From Tenacibaculum sp. SG-28 (GTDB taxonomy: Bacteria > Bacteroidota > Bacteroidia > Flavobacteriales > Flavobacteriaceae), in assembly GCF_002954385.1 (NCBI RefSeq), contig NZ_MQVY01000001.1, positions 472,892 through 536,891 on the forward strand: 64,000 nt of DNA. The letters run 5' to 3'. The number at the start of each line of letters is the position of its first letter. Within the stretch, counting starts at the first letter, position 1. A model generated the notes under the pieces. It did no database searches. It worked only from the letters and a program-made list of their open reading frames with translations, and was not told the DNA's origin. Shown in pieces: positions 10,477 through 20,446 of the stretch. The position numbers and the translations under genes were made by a program.

Positions 10477-11235
10477 ATGAAAACAGCAATTATAATTCCT
10501 TGTTACAACGAGGCCCTAAGAATTGACGTTTCTAGGTACATAGATTTCATTGCAACACATCCATTGTACCATTTGTGTTTGGTTAATGATGGTAGCGAGG
10601 ATACCACTTTAGAAATTCTAAATACAATACAAAACGCATGTTCCAAACGAGTGACGGTTATCCATTTAGAAAAAAATAAAGGAAAAGCAGCCGCTATAAG
10701 AACCGCAGCAAAATATTTGTATCATCAAGATGCTATTCGTTACATAGGATATATGGATGCTGATCTGTCTACTGATTTTATAGATTATAAACGTCTAACA
10801 CAATGCCTAAAACAAAATGATAATTTAAGTTTAGTGTTTGGTTCTCGCAAAACAAACGGATTCAACAATATTATCAAAAGAGGAAACAAAAGAAAATTTT
10901 TTTCCATGGTAATTAAGTCCATCATCAATTTAATTCTGGGTTTAGAAATATCCGATACACAATGTGGTGCCAAGGTTTTTAAAAAAGAAGAAATTCCACT
11001 CATTTATGGTAAAGCTTTTGTAAGTAAATGGCTTTTTGATGTGGAAATATTTTTACGTTTAAAAAAGCGCTATGGTAAAGAAATAGTTATGCAAAAAATT
11101 AAAGAAGAGCCATTACTTAAATGGATTGGAGTAGAGGGATCAAAAATAACTATTTCAGATTCTGTTCAAATACCCGTACGTTTGTTGAATATATGGGTTA
11201 CCTATAGCGTTATGAATACCTTTGATATCCGATAA
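10477..11235 (+). CDS. GT2 glycosyltransferase, dolichyl/polyprenyl-phosphate-sugar synthase type
   Basis: 252 residues, complete GT-A fold. AIIIPCYNEALRI, LVNDGSEDTT, NKGKAAAIRTAA, YMDADLSTD (the metal-binding DxD-like segment) and GSRKT..........R (acceptor side) match the ALG5/dolichyl-phosphate beta-glucosyltransferase group. No long membrane segment is present. Such enzymes load a sugar from UDP- or GDP-sugar onto a polyprenyl phosphate at the inner membrane. The divergent neighbour is a large membrane protein of GT-C type, the kind of enzyme that would use such a lipid-linked donor, so the two may work as donor-maker and transferase. Family confident; sugar and partner inferred. Confidence 0.85.
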   Translation: MKTAIIIPCYNEALRIDVSRYIDFIATHPLYHLCLVNDGSEDTTLEILNTIQNACSKRVTVIHLEKNKGKAAAIRTAAKYLYHQDAIRYIGYMDADLSTDFIDYKRLTQCLKQNDNLSLVFGSRKTNGFNNIIKRGNKRKFFSMVIKSIINLILGLEISDTQCGAKVFKKEEIPLIYGKAFVSKWLFDVEIFLRLKKRYGKEIVMQKIKEEPLLKWIGVEGSKITISDSVQIPVRLLNIWVTYSVMNTFDIR

Positions 11236-11242
11236 GATTTTC

Positions 11243-12121
11243 TCACACTTTCTTAAATTTATTCATTAAGGTTATAACAATAACATGCGGAAGAGATATG
11301 ACAAACAATACACCAAATAATATAGATTCTAAAAGAATGCTATCCCTGTAATACCAAAAAAGTATACCAATTGTTAGCAGACCAATTCCCCAAAAAAGTA
11401 TTGATTTTTTAAGATATTTTATAAAGTTTTGTCGAGATGCTTTGCCATACATGAACTCTAATTGATCAATAATAGATGGAATACTGTGCCATACTATAAA
11501 GTAAATTCCGAAACTAATAATTAAATCGGAGGCACGAAATATTACAAAAAGAACAAAAAGATACAAAACTTCTTCTGCTAAAATGGTATATTTTTTTTTT
11601 GCTGCAGCGTATTGTAAAAGAATGCAAATAAATATAACAAAGGAGCAAGCTGCAATATAAATGAGATATGTTTTACTTAATTTTATGGCGAACATTTCTT
11701 GCATTATGACTAAAGTTTCTTGAAAATTATTTAAAAATAAAATAGAAAAAACAAACGTTCCATAAGTAAAGTAAAGCAATACGCTCTTCGTCTCTGAATC
11801 TACATTAATAGTATGAAAATTTTGCTCTCCAAAATGGTGACAACTGAATAATAAAAATAAAAGAAAAGCTAACTCTTTAGAGAGTATAAATAATGCACTA
11901 GCCAATACAATTAGTAGCAAATATTGGCCTAGTGTTTTTAAATAATTAAATTTTTTAGTTTTAATTTCTAACAAAATTTCAAGGTCATTTGTGCCGTGTA
12001 TTATACCAATAGATAGAATGAAAATGTAGGTTAAGTAGCTGTTAATACTAGAGCTTGTGATGGAAAAGAGCCAAAGTATTAAAATACTTATGTAAATTCT
12101 AAAATATTGTTCTTTAAGCAT
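11243..12121 (-). CDS. blh: Brp/Blh-family beta-carotene 15,15'-dioxygenase
   Basis: 292 residues, a polytopic membrane protein. It has the four histidine-bearing motifs of the family: GIIHGTNDLE (H42), SCHHFGEQ (H95, H96), VWHSIPS (H212) and SLPHVI (H279), which bind the catalytic iron. Blh splits beta-carotene into two retinal molecules, the rhodopsin chromophore. It is divergent from the rhodopsin gene across an 86-bp gap, so retinal and opsin are probably controlled together. No carotenoid-synthesis genes are in the window, so carotene must come from genes elsewhere. Assignment rests on the motifs and the neighbour, and is strong. Confidence 0.93.
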   Translation of the reverse strand: MLKEQYFRIYISILILWLFSITSSSINSYLTYIFILSIGIIHGTNDLEILLEIKTKKFNYLKTLGQYLLLIVLASALFILSKELAFLLFLLFSCHHFGEQNFHTINVDSETKSVLLYFTYGTFVFSILFLNNFQETLVIMQEMFAIKLSKTYLIYIAACSFVIFICILLQYAAAKKKYTILAEEVLYLFVLFVIFRASDLIISFGIYFIVWHSIPSIIDQLEFMYGKASRQNFIKYLKKSILFWGIGLLTIGILFWYYRDSILLESILFGVLFVISLPHVIVITLMNKFKKV

Positions 12122-12140
12122 TTGAAATTATTTTACTAGT

Positions 12141-12166
12141 AAATTTAATAAAATTTTATTAAATTT
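12141..12166. repeat. 26-bp perfect palindrome in the blh/rhodopsin intergenic region
   Basis: The left half AAATTTAATAAAA (12141-12153) is exactly complementary to the right half (12154-12166). It lies within the 86-bp space between divergent blh and rhodopsin and overlaps the rhodopsin -7 element at 12160-12167. It could be an operator for a dimeric regulator of both genes, or an AT-rich structural element. It is not a simple terminator, as no gene ends here. Confidence 0.8.
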
Positions 12167-12167
12167 G
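12160..12167 (+). promoter_or_regulatory. Bacteroidota -7 element (TAAATTTG) of the rhodopsin gene
   Basis: TAAATTTG matches the TAnnTTTG -7 consensus, about 40 bases before the ATG. No clear TTG -33 element is seen at the usual distance; the palindrome occupies that place, which would suit activator or repressor control. Confidence 0.5.
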
Positions 12168-12207
12168 TTTAACTATTATTTATTAATATTAAACAAACCT
12201 TTTAACT

Positions 12208-12927
12208 ATGTTTTACAATTTAAATTTCTTAGCGGTTAGTAAAATGGCCACAGACGACTATGTTGGTTTTACCTTTTTTGTTGGATGTATGGCAATGCTA
12301 GCGGCTTCCGTATTTTTCTTTTTTTCCATGAGTACTTTTGATAAAAAGTGGCGTCTTTCTATTTTAGTTTCTGGGCTAATCACTTTTATAGCAGCAGTGC
12401 ATTATTGGTACATGCGTGACTATTGGGGTGCTTATGGAGAATCACCTACATTTTTTAGATATGTAGATTGGATCTTAACCGTACCTTTAATGTGTGTTGA
12501 ATTCTTTTTAATTCTCAAGGTTGCTGGCGCTAAAAAATCTCTTATGTGGAGATTGATATTTTTATCGGTTGTAATGTTAGTTACAGGATATATTGGTGAA
12601 GCAGTAAATAGAGACAACGCTTGGTTGTGGGGTCTTATTTCAGGTATTGCCTATTTCATAATAGCGTATGATATTTGGTTCGGACAAGCAAAAAAGTTAG
12701 CTCTTTCTGCGGGAGGTTCTGTTTTGAGTGCCCACAAAGCCTTATGTTGGTTTGTATTAGTTGGTTGGGCTATTTATCCTTTAGGATACATGGCTGGAAC
12801 TCCAGGGTGGTATGATGGTTTGAATGGTTTGAGTATGGATGTTATTTATAACATTGGAGATGCAATTAATAAAATAGGTTTTGGATTAGTTATTTATAAT
12901 CTTGCAGTACAACAAAGCAATGATTAG
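12208..12927 (+). CDS. Proteorhodopsin, outward proton pump (DTE type, green-tuned)
   Basis: 239 residues, seven membrane helices. Helix C reads RYVDWILTVPLMCVEFFL, giving the pump triad D87, T91, E98 (D97/T101/E108 in the reference proteorhodopsin). Position 105 is methionine (M95), associated with green absorption. The conserved H65 pairs with the proton acceptor, and K222 in helix G (GDAINKIGFG) binds retinal. The triad argues for proton pumping rather than sodium (NDQ) or chloride (NTQ) pumping. It has no cleavable signal peptide; M13 (MATDDYVGFTFF) is an alternative start. A strong terminator follows. Blh lies divergently upstream. Light would add to the proton-motive force. Function is inferred from well-established residues. 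Confidence 0.96.
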   Translation: MFYNLNFLAVSKMATDDYVGFTFFVGCMAMLAASVFFFFSMSTFDKKWRLSILVSGLITFIAAVHYWYMRDYWGAYGESPTFFRYVDWILTVPLMCVEFFLILKVAGAKKSLMWRLIFLSVVMLVTGYIGEAVNRDNAWLWGLISGIAYFIIAYDIWFGQAKKLALSAGGSVLSAHKALCWFVLVGWAIYPLGYMAGTPGWYDGLNGLSMDVIYNIGDAINKIGFGLVIYNLAVQQSND

Positions 12928-12949
12928 CAAATGAAATTTTATAATCTTG

Positions 12950-12984
12950 AAATCCTTTCTATTTCGGTAGAAAGGATTTTTTAT
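12950..12984 (+). terminator. Rho-independent terminator after the rhodopsin gene
   Basis: A 12-bp perfect stem (AAATCCTTTCTA / TAGAAAGGATTT) with a six-base TTTCGG loop is followed by a T-rich tail, 22 bases after the rhodopsin stop codon. Confidence 0.88.
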
Positions 12985-14411
12985 TAGCAATCTGCTAGCC
13001 CAACTGTCACAGCCAAGCCTCCTTCTGATGTTTCTTTGTAATTTCTATTCATATCTTTTGCTGTCTCCCACATGGTATCTATTACCTCGTCTAAAGAAAC
13101 TAGTGATTCTTTGGGATTTGTCTCTAATGCCAGCTCTGCAGCATTAATTGCCTTTATAGCGCCCATGGCATTTCTTTCAATACAAGGTACCTGCACCAAA
13201 CCGCCAATAGGGTCACAGGTTAAACCTAAATGATGCTCCATAGCTATTTCAGCAGCTGTTAAGCACTGCGCGGGGGTACCACCCAATAACTCTGTTAGAG
13301 CACCTGCGGCCATAGCAGAGGAAACACCAATTTCAGCTTGACATCCTCCCATGGCTGCCGATATGGTTGCATTCTTTTTAAAGATACTTCCAATCTCTCC
13401 AGCCGTCAGTAAAAACTTTTTTATATCCTTAAAATCCGCATGGTGATTTTCTATGACCATGTAATACATTATGACAGCAGGAATAACTCCAGCACTTCCA
13501 TTTGTTGGCGCTGTAACAACCCTTCCAAGGGCAGCATTTACCTCGTTTACAGAAAGCGCAAAACAGCTCACCCATTTTAAAATTTCTCTAAATTTCACCT
13601 CGGTACTGCGAATCGCTTTTATCCAGGATTCTTTATCATTATAAATAGTTCCCTTTATAAGTTTTTTATGAGTTTCATAAGCTCTTCTCTTCACCTTAAG
13701 TCCACCGGGTAAAGTGCCTTTTGTGTGGCACCCTATGTACATGCATTCCAGCATGGTATCCCATATTCGGTGTAATTCGGTATCTATTTCTGTTTTTTCT
13801 CTAAGAATACTTTCATTGCGGAGTACGATGTCAGAGATAGAACAGTTGTTTGTGGTACAATAGGTTTCGAGTTCAGAGGCCCTATTAATCGGATAGGGGA
13901 AATTTTGTTTGTTAATTTCATTAGCAGAGGTAACTTTGGCTTCCTCTTGAATTACAAATCCGCCACCTATAGAATAATAGGTTTCTGATGAAAGTTTTTC
14001 CCCTTTTTCATTGCAAGCAATAAAGGTCATGCCATTTGCATGAAAGGGTAAAAAGTTTTTATTAAATACTATTTGTTTCCTAGAAAATTCAATCGACTTT
14101 TCTCCATTAAATTGCAAGGTTTTTGTAGTTTCTATAGCACTAATAATAGTGCTGATAGTATCGATAGGAATGCGCTCAGGGTCTGTGCCACTTAATCCTA
14201 ACAATACCGCCAAATCGGTAGCATGTCCTTTTCCTGTTAACGATAAGGAACCATACAATTGCACCGAAATAGAGGAAACCTTTTCTAGTGTATTTGCTTT
14301 CTTTAAAAGTTGAATCCATGCTTGTGCTGCTCTCCATGGCCCTAAGGTATGCGAGCTTGAAGGACCTACACCAATTTTTAGCATATCAAAAACACTAATA
14401 AATTGCGACAT
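12984..14411 (-). CDS. sdaA: L-serine ammonia-lyase (iron-sulfur, single chain)
   Basis: 475 residues from the ATG at 14411. The open frame continues to 14456, but that extension lies over the terminator hairpin of the upstream gene, so the start MSQFISVFDMLKIGVGPSSS is preferred. The N-terminal beta-type domain (GPSSSHTLGPWRAA) and C-terminal alpha-type domain (PTNGSAGVIPAV, GGCQAEIGVSSAMAAGA, GLTCDPIGGLVQVPCIERNA) are fused as usual for this family, with the cysteines expected to hold a 4Fe-4S cluster. It deaminates serine to pyruvate in the cytosol. It is the downstream gene after DUF2853 but separated by the terminator. No promoter match is obvious upstream. Confidence 0.93.
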   Translation of the reverse strand: MSQFISVFDMLKIGVGPSSSHTLGPWRAAQAWIQLLKKANTLEKVSSISVQLYGSLSLTGKGHATDLAVLLGLSGTDPERIPIDTISTIISAIETTKTLQFNGEKSIEFSRKQIVFNKNFLPFHANGMTFIACNEKGEKLSSETYYSIGGGFVIQEEAKVTSANEINKQNFPYPINRASELETYCTTNNCSISDIVLRNESILREKTEIDTELHRIWDTMLECMYIGCHTKGTLPGGLKVKRRAYETHKKLIKGTIYNDKESWIKAIRSTEVKFREILKWVSCFALSVNEVNAALGRVVTAPTNGSAGVIPAVIMYYMVIENHHADFKDIKKFLLTAGEIGSIFKKNATISAAMGGCQAEIGVSSAMAAGALTELLGGTPAQCLTAAEIAMEHHLGLTCDPIGGLVQVPCIERNAMGAIKAINAAELALETNPKESLVSLDEVIDTMWETAKDMNRNYKETSEGGLAVTVGLADC

Positions 14412-14441
14412 ATTTTCTTGTTGTTTGTTCGGTGCTAAAAT

Positions 14442-14473
14442 AAAAAAATCCTGCATAATTTACTATGCAGGAT
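14442..14473 (-). terminator. Terminator of the DUF2853 gene
   Basis: On the minus strand a 10-bp stem (ATCCTGCATA / TATGCAGGAT) closes a six-base loop and is followed by seven T residues. It falls between the DUF2853 gene and sdaA and rules out the longer sdaA start. Confidence 0.85.
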
Positions 14474-14495
14474 GTTCGTATCACAAAGATTCTTT

Positions 14496-14837
14496 TTATA
14501 TCCCGTAAACAGATTCTTTATTAAACTTTTTAGTTAACATATAGTAAACTACTGCGCGATATTTATTTCTATCCGACTTACCTATTCGTTCTAGTACACC
14601 ATCAATAGCGCTGTCTAATTCTGGTCCACTACTTAATCCTAATTTTTTAACTAAAAAATTATTTTTTACTGTTTCCAGTTCTTTGGTATCTGTACCGGAA
14701 ACTATTTCTGCATCTTTTTTATAAATAGAAGGCCCAAGCCCTTTAGTTACAGCTGCTAATAATTCTGTATTGCATGGAATATCTTTGTCGTCCATAAACT
14801 TTTTGTACATAGCAACCTTTTCATCAAATTTACTCAT
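14496..14837 (-). CDS. DUF2853 family protein
   Basis: 113 residues, soluble and charged, no signal peptide. MSKFDEKVAMYKKFM, GLGPSIYKKDAEIVSG and DRNKYRAVVYYMLTKKF are the typical run of the DUF2853 family, which is small, helical and common in Bacteroidota and Proteobacteria, with no established function. It has its own well-formed promoter (14882-14912) and terminator (14442-14473), so it is a monocistronic unit and probably well expressed. Nothing in the neighbourhood suggests a role. Confidence 0.85.
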   Translation of the reverse strand: MSKFDEKVAMYKKFMDDKDIPCNTELLAAVTKGLGPSIYKKDAEIVSGTDTKELETVKNNFLVKKLGLSSGPELDSAIDGVLERIGKSDRNKYRAVVYYMLTKKFNKESVYGI

Positions 14838-14881
14838 AATTCTTTTTTTTAGTTAATTAATATGTTTGGATGTTAATTATC

Positions 14882-14912
14882 CAAATATAAGGAAATATTT
14901 CCTGGATTCAAA
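14882..14912 (-). promoter_or_regulatory. Bacteroidota promoter of the DUF2853 gene
   Basis: Minus-strand TTTG at 14912-14909, a 19-base spacer, then TATATTTG at 14889-14882. Both boxes and spacing fit the Bacteroidota consensus; the ATG is 45 bases downstream of the -7 box. Confidence 0.75.
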
Positions 14913-14954
14913 CCAGCTAACTTTCTCGCTAAGCCCCTATGATTGTTAACTATT

Positions 14955-14988
14955 TTGTTAACAATTAAAAAAAGTATTCGTAATTTTG
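14955..14988 (+). promoter_or_regulatory. Bacteroidota promoter of the TPR gene
   Basis: TTG at 14955-14957, a 23-base spacer, and TAATTTTG at 14981-14988, matching TTG/TAnnTTTG. The first ATG follows at 15035. Confidence 0.6.
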
Positions 14989-15034
14989 CGCTATACATAG
15001 CTTAAATTTAACTAAAATTCAAAATCTTTTGTCT

Positions 15035-16402
15035 ATGCCTGTTTCGAAGTTTGAATCTATGTTGAAAACTAATAGTGTATTCTTTTTTGATTCTGCAGAT
15101 TTTGAGACCATCATTGATCATTATCTTACCATTGGAAAACACGCTTTGGCAAAAAAAGCTGTAAAGCTTGGTTTAGACCAACACCCTACGTCTGTTCCAT
15201 TAAAATTATTACAGGTAGAACTTATGATTTTTGAGGGAACGTTTAGCACTGCTACCAAGTTGTTAGCGGAAATTGAATCGATTGCACCAAATAACGACGA
15301 GGTATTTCTACAAAAGGCAATAATTTATTCTAAAGATAAAAAGCACAACGAAGCAATTAACGTGTTGCGAAAAGCATTAGATTTCTCAGAGGATCCCCAA
15401 GAGATATGGGCCATGCTTGGAATGGAGTATATTTACTTGGAAGATTATCAAAATGCAAAGCAAAGTTTTAAAGAATGCATCGCTTTGGATATAGAAGACT
15501 ATGCCTCCTTATATAATCTTATGTATTGTATCGATATGGAAGGAGGTTGCGAAGAGGCTATTGTATATTTAAATAATTATTTAGAAAAAAATCCTTATAG
15601 TGAAATAGCATGGCATCAATTAGGTATTCAGTATTATGATTTAGGAATCTATAAAGAAGCACTTCCATGTTTCGAATACGCCGTCTTAATAGACGATACT
15701 TTTATTGGAGGATATTTTGAAAAAGCCAAAACTTTAGAAAAGCAAGCTAAATATCATGAAGCGATAGTTAATTATACAATTACCACAGAGCTTGACGATC
15801 CTACAGCTTATGCCTATTTTAGAATAGGAGAATGCTATCAAAAATTAGGGAATTCTAAAGCTTCCTTTGATTTTTTTAAAAAAGCAGTACATGAAGATCC
15901 GCTTTTAGATAAGGCCTGGATGAAGTTGACGGATGTTTGTTATATAGAAAAAGAATACAACAAAGCCCTCTACTACATTAATAAAGCATTGCAAATTGAT
16001 CCCCAAAATGCCTTGTTTTGGAGAAAAAGTGGCGAAGTTAACCAAAAGCTTTCGTTGTACGAAGATGCTGTGATTTCGTTATACAAATACTTTGAATTAG
16101 ATGGTAAAGAAATTGATGTTTACGTAACATTAATTGATATTTTAATAGAGCAATCGGAAATACATGAGGCTTTGGAAGTTTTACACAACGCCAGTAACAT
16201 ATATAAAGATTTTGCCGAGTTAGAATATCGTTTTTTTGGTGTGTACCAAATGCTCGAGAAAAATAATTTAGCCAAATTTCACTTACAAAAAGCACTAGCC
16301 ATAGATTACGAGTACTCTTTTATTCTAGAAGAGTTATTCCCCATTCTGTTACAAGATCAGAAATTTGTGCAAGTAATTTCTGAATTTAAAAAAACAGTAT
16401 AG
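15035..16402 (+). CDS. Tetratricopeptide repeat protein
   Basis: 455 residues from the ATG at 15035 (an in-frame TTG lies two codons earlier). No signal peptide is seen. At least nine TPR units run through the protein, for example AWHQLGIQYYDLGIYKEALP and KAWMKLTDVCYIEKEYNKAL, so it is probably a cytosolic scaffold or adaptor. It is preceded by a good promoter and followed by ~340 bp without a gene, so it stands alone. TPR proteins of this type are widespread in Flavobacteriia without an assigned role; I cannot name a partner. Confidence 0.85.
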   Translation: MPVSKFESMLKTNSVFFFDSADFETIIDHYLTIGKHALAKKAVKLGLDQHPTSVPLKLLQVELMIFEGTFSTATKLLAEIESIAPNNDEVFLQKAIIYSKDKKHNEAINVLRKALDFSEDPQEIWAMLGMEYIYLEDYQNAKQSFKECIALDIEDYASLYNLMYCIDMEGGCEEAIVYLNNYLEKNPYSEIAWHQLGIQYYDLGIYKEALPCFEYAVLIDDTFIGGYFEKAKTLEKQAKYHEAIVNYTITTELDDPTAYAYFRIGECYQKLGNSKASFDFFKKAVHEDPLLDKAWMKLTDVCYIEKEYNKALYYINKALQIDPQNALFWRKSGEVNQKLSLYEDAVISLYKYFELDGKEIDVYVTLIDILIEQSEIHEALEVLHNASNIYKDFAELEYRFFGVYQMLEKNNLAKFHLQKALAIDYEYSFILEELFPILLQDQKFVQVISEFKKTV

Positions 16403-16739
16403 GTAATTAATTTCTATGCATAAGGTAGCTTAGGCGTATATTAAATACGAGTATTATATTCCTGAATTCTCGCATGCTCTAGAGGCTACTTGTTGTTATT
16501 ATCTCGCCCTCAATAAACTCGCAAGAAAAAGTAACTTTTTTTTAAGTAGTATTTTTTATTCTTAGAAGAAGCGTATTAATTTCTATGGTATTCTTTTTCT
16601 AATATAAGAGATGCTATCCTTTATTTTAAAAGCATTAGAATCATTCAAAAACCACTATTTTAGTAGGTTGAAACCGAAAACGATTTCGTTTTTTTTAAAA
16701 TTATCAAGCCAAAAATTAATTAGATTTGAAACATAAATT
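16403..16739. other. Intergenic region upstream of pfkA
   Basis: About 340 bp with no supportable gene, RNA or hairpin terminator. TAGATTTG at 16721-16728 fits the -7 consensus but lies only 11 bases before the pfkA ATG, with no -33 box, so it is at best a weak promoter candidate. Confidence 0.4.
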
Positions 16740-17726
16740 ATGATAAAAAGTATAAAAAAAATAGCAGTAATGACCTCTGGAGGAGATGCTCCAGGAATGA
16801 ATGCAGCAATTCGTTCTGTCGTAAGAACCTGTGCCTATTACCAAATTGAATGTATCGGTATTTATAGAGGATATCAAGGAATGATTGAAGCGGATTTCGT
16901 TACCATGACCGCAAGAAGTGTAAATAATATTATACACAAAGGAGGTACCATATTAAAATCAGCAAGGTCAAAAGAATTTAGAACTGCGGAGGGAAGAAAG
17001 AAAGCGCATGCTAATTTAATAAAGCATAATATAGACGCTTTGGTTGTAATTGGAGGCGATGGCTCTTTTACAGGTAGTGTTGTGTTTAATAATGAATACG
17101 GCTTTCCTGCAGTTGGTATCCCTGGGACTATTGACAATGATATATACGGAACCTCTCATACACTAGGCTACGATACTGCCTTAAATACCGCTATGGATGC
17201 CATAGATAAAATTAGAGATACAGCTTCCTCACACAATAGACTGTTTTTTGTGGAAGTTATGGGAAGAGATGCAGGATTTATCGCATTAAATGTAGGTGTC
17301 GGAGCAGGAGCTGAGGAGATTTTGATTCCTGAGGAAGATTTAGGTTTAGAGCGAATGTTAGAATCGCTAAAGAAAAGTAAGAGTTCCGGAAAATCTTCAA
17401 GTATAGTAGTCGTGGCAGAAGGAGATAAATCTGGTAAGAATGTATACCAACTAGCTAATTATGTTGAGGAAAATATGGACGAGTACGAGGTACGAGTTTC
17501 TGTTTTAGGGCATATGCAAAGAGGCGGATCACCATCTTGTTTTGATAGAGTTTTAGCTAGTAGGTTAGGGGTAAAGGCAGTAGAACTTTTACTAGAAGGA
17601 AAAACTAATTTAATGGTTGGTTTACAAAATAACGAAGTAATTGCAACAGATTTAGAAAAAGCAATTAAAGGAAATAACGATATTGATATGGAGCTGCTCA
17701 GAGTCTCTGATATCATGACCACATAA
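16740..17726 (+). CDS. pfkA: ATP-dependent 6-phosphofructokinase
   Basis: 328 residues, standard bacterial length. MTSGGDAPGMNAAIRSVVR is the nucleotide-binding N-terminus, VVIGGDGSFTG and GIPGTIDNDI carry the phosphoryl-transfer residues (PGTIDND), and HMQRGGSPS is the fructose-6-phosphate site. The glycine in GGDG and the overall length favour the ATP-dependent rather than pyrophosphate-dependent type. It catalyses the committed step of glycolysis in the cytosol. It is followed 15 bp later by the first gap gene, so the two are probably co-transcribed. Confidence 0.96.
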   Translation: MIKSIKKIAVMTSGGDAPGMNAAIRSVVRTCAYYQIECIGIYRGYQGMIEADFVTMTARSVNNIIHKGGTILKSARSKEFRTAEGRKKAHANLIKHNIDALVVIGGDGSFTGSVVFNNEYGFPAVGIPGTIDNDIYGTSHTLGYDTALNTAMDAIDKIRDTASSHNRLFFVEVMGRDAGFIALNVGVGAGAEEILIPEEDLGLERMLESLKKSKSSGKSSSIVVVAEGDKSGKNVYQLANYVEENMDEYEVRVSVLGHMQRGGSPSCFDRVLASRLGVKAVELLLEGKTNLMVGLQNNEVIATDLEKAIKGNNDIDMELLRVSDIMTT

Positions 17727-17732
17727 AACTAA

Positions 17733-18737
<1,005 letters not shown>

Positions 18738-18757
18738 CATATATACTAATATTTGTT

Positions 18758-18798
18758 AAAAACTGATAGGAATCCTTTTCCTATCAGTTTTTTATTTT
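18758..18798 (+). terminator. Terminator after gap copy 1
   Basis: AAAAACTGATAGG pairs with CCTATCAGTTTTT around a nine-base loop and is followed by a long T-rich tail, about 20 bases after the gap stop codon. Confidence 0.88.
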
Positions 18799-18807
18799 TT
18801 TAAGTTT

Positions 18808-18815
18808 TATATTTG
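18808..18815 (+). promoter_or_regulatory. -7 element of gap copy 2
   Basis: TATATTTG matches TAnnTTTG and lies after the terminator, 68 bases before the ATG of the second gap gene. The -33 region is a T tract rather than a clear TTG. Confidence 0.45.
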
Positions 18816-18838
18816 TATAGCAATAGAGAAGGATGTAA

Positions 18839-19876
<1,038 letters not shown>

Positions 19877-19997
19877 TTTATATAACTAGTTCTTCGTAGC
19901 ATTAAAAATAAATATCCAAAAGCTTTATACAAAAACTAGAAGGCTTACATCAGGAAAATCTATAATTATGTAACATAATTCATAACTAATAGCAATT

Positions 19998-20037
19998 AAA
20001 AAAAGTCAAGTTTATTTAATAGTAAGCTCGACTTTTT
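19998..20037. terminator. Probable bidirectional terminator between gap copy 2 and ridA
   Basis: AAAAAGTCAAG and CTCGACTTTTT form a stem with one mismatch, flanked by A and T runs, between two convergent genes. Confidence 0.6.
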
Positions 20038-20052
20038 CGCTTAATTTATAGA

Positions 20053-20433
20053 TTACTTTACTGCAATCATACTTATTTCAACGTTTACAAACTTTGGTAA
20101 ATTAGCGACTTCTACAGTTTCTCTTGCAGGGGCGGTTTCTTCTTTAAAGTAGGTTCCGTATACTTCATTAATTTTAGCGAAGTTATGCATGTCAGAAATA
20201 AATATGGAAGTTTTAATGACATGTTCAAAAGTCATGTCAGCTGCGGCCAAAACTTCTTTCATATTCTCCATCACTTGTTTGGTTTCTGTTTCTATGGAAT
20301 CTAGAACTAATTCTCCTGTGACAGGGTCTAAAGCAATTTGTCCGGAGGTATACAGTGTATTTCCGCTTAAAACTGCTTGGTTATATGGCCCAATAGGTTG
20401 TGGTGCTTTACTAGTTTGGATTATTGTTTTCAT
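20053..20433 (-). CDS. ridA: RidA family enamine/imine deaminase
   Basis: 126 residues from the ATG at 20433; an in-frame upstream ATG at 20442 would add three residues. Motifs GPYNQAVLSGNTLYTSGQI, FVKTSIF-like VIKTSIFISDM, and APARETVEVANLP (with the arginine that binds the substrate carboxylate) identify the family. RidA trimers hydrolyse reactive enamines such as 2-aminoacrylate, made by PLP enzymes and by serine/threonine dehydratases, and protect the cell from them. It starts 13 bases after the lptD stop and so lies at the end of that transcript. A serine dehydratase is encoded in this window, but that is probably a chance link. Confidence 0.93.
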   Translation of the reverse strand: MKTIIQTSKAPQPIGPYNQAVLSGNTLYTSGQIALDPVTGELVLDSIETETKQVMENMKEVLAAADMTFEHVIKTSIFISDMHNFAKINEVYGTYFKEETAPARETVEVANLPKFVNVEISMIAVK

Positions 20434-20446
20434 ACGGTACATGTTT

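Noticed and set aside
12141..12166. The palindrome as a terminator
   Set aside because: Both neighbouring genes start here and none ends; it has no loop and lies over a promoter element.
12208..12927. Sodium- or chloride-pumping rhodopsin
   Set aside because: The helix C residues are D, T, E rather than N-D-Q or N-T-Q.
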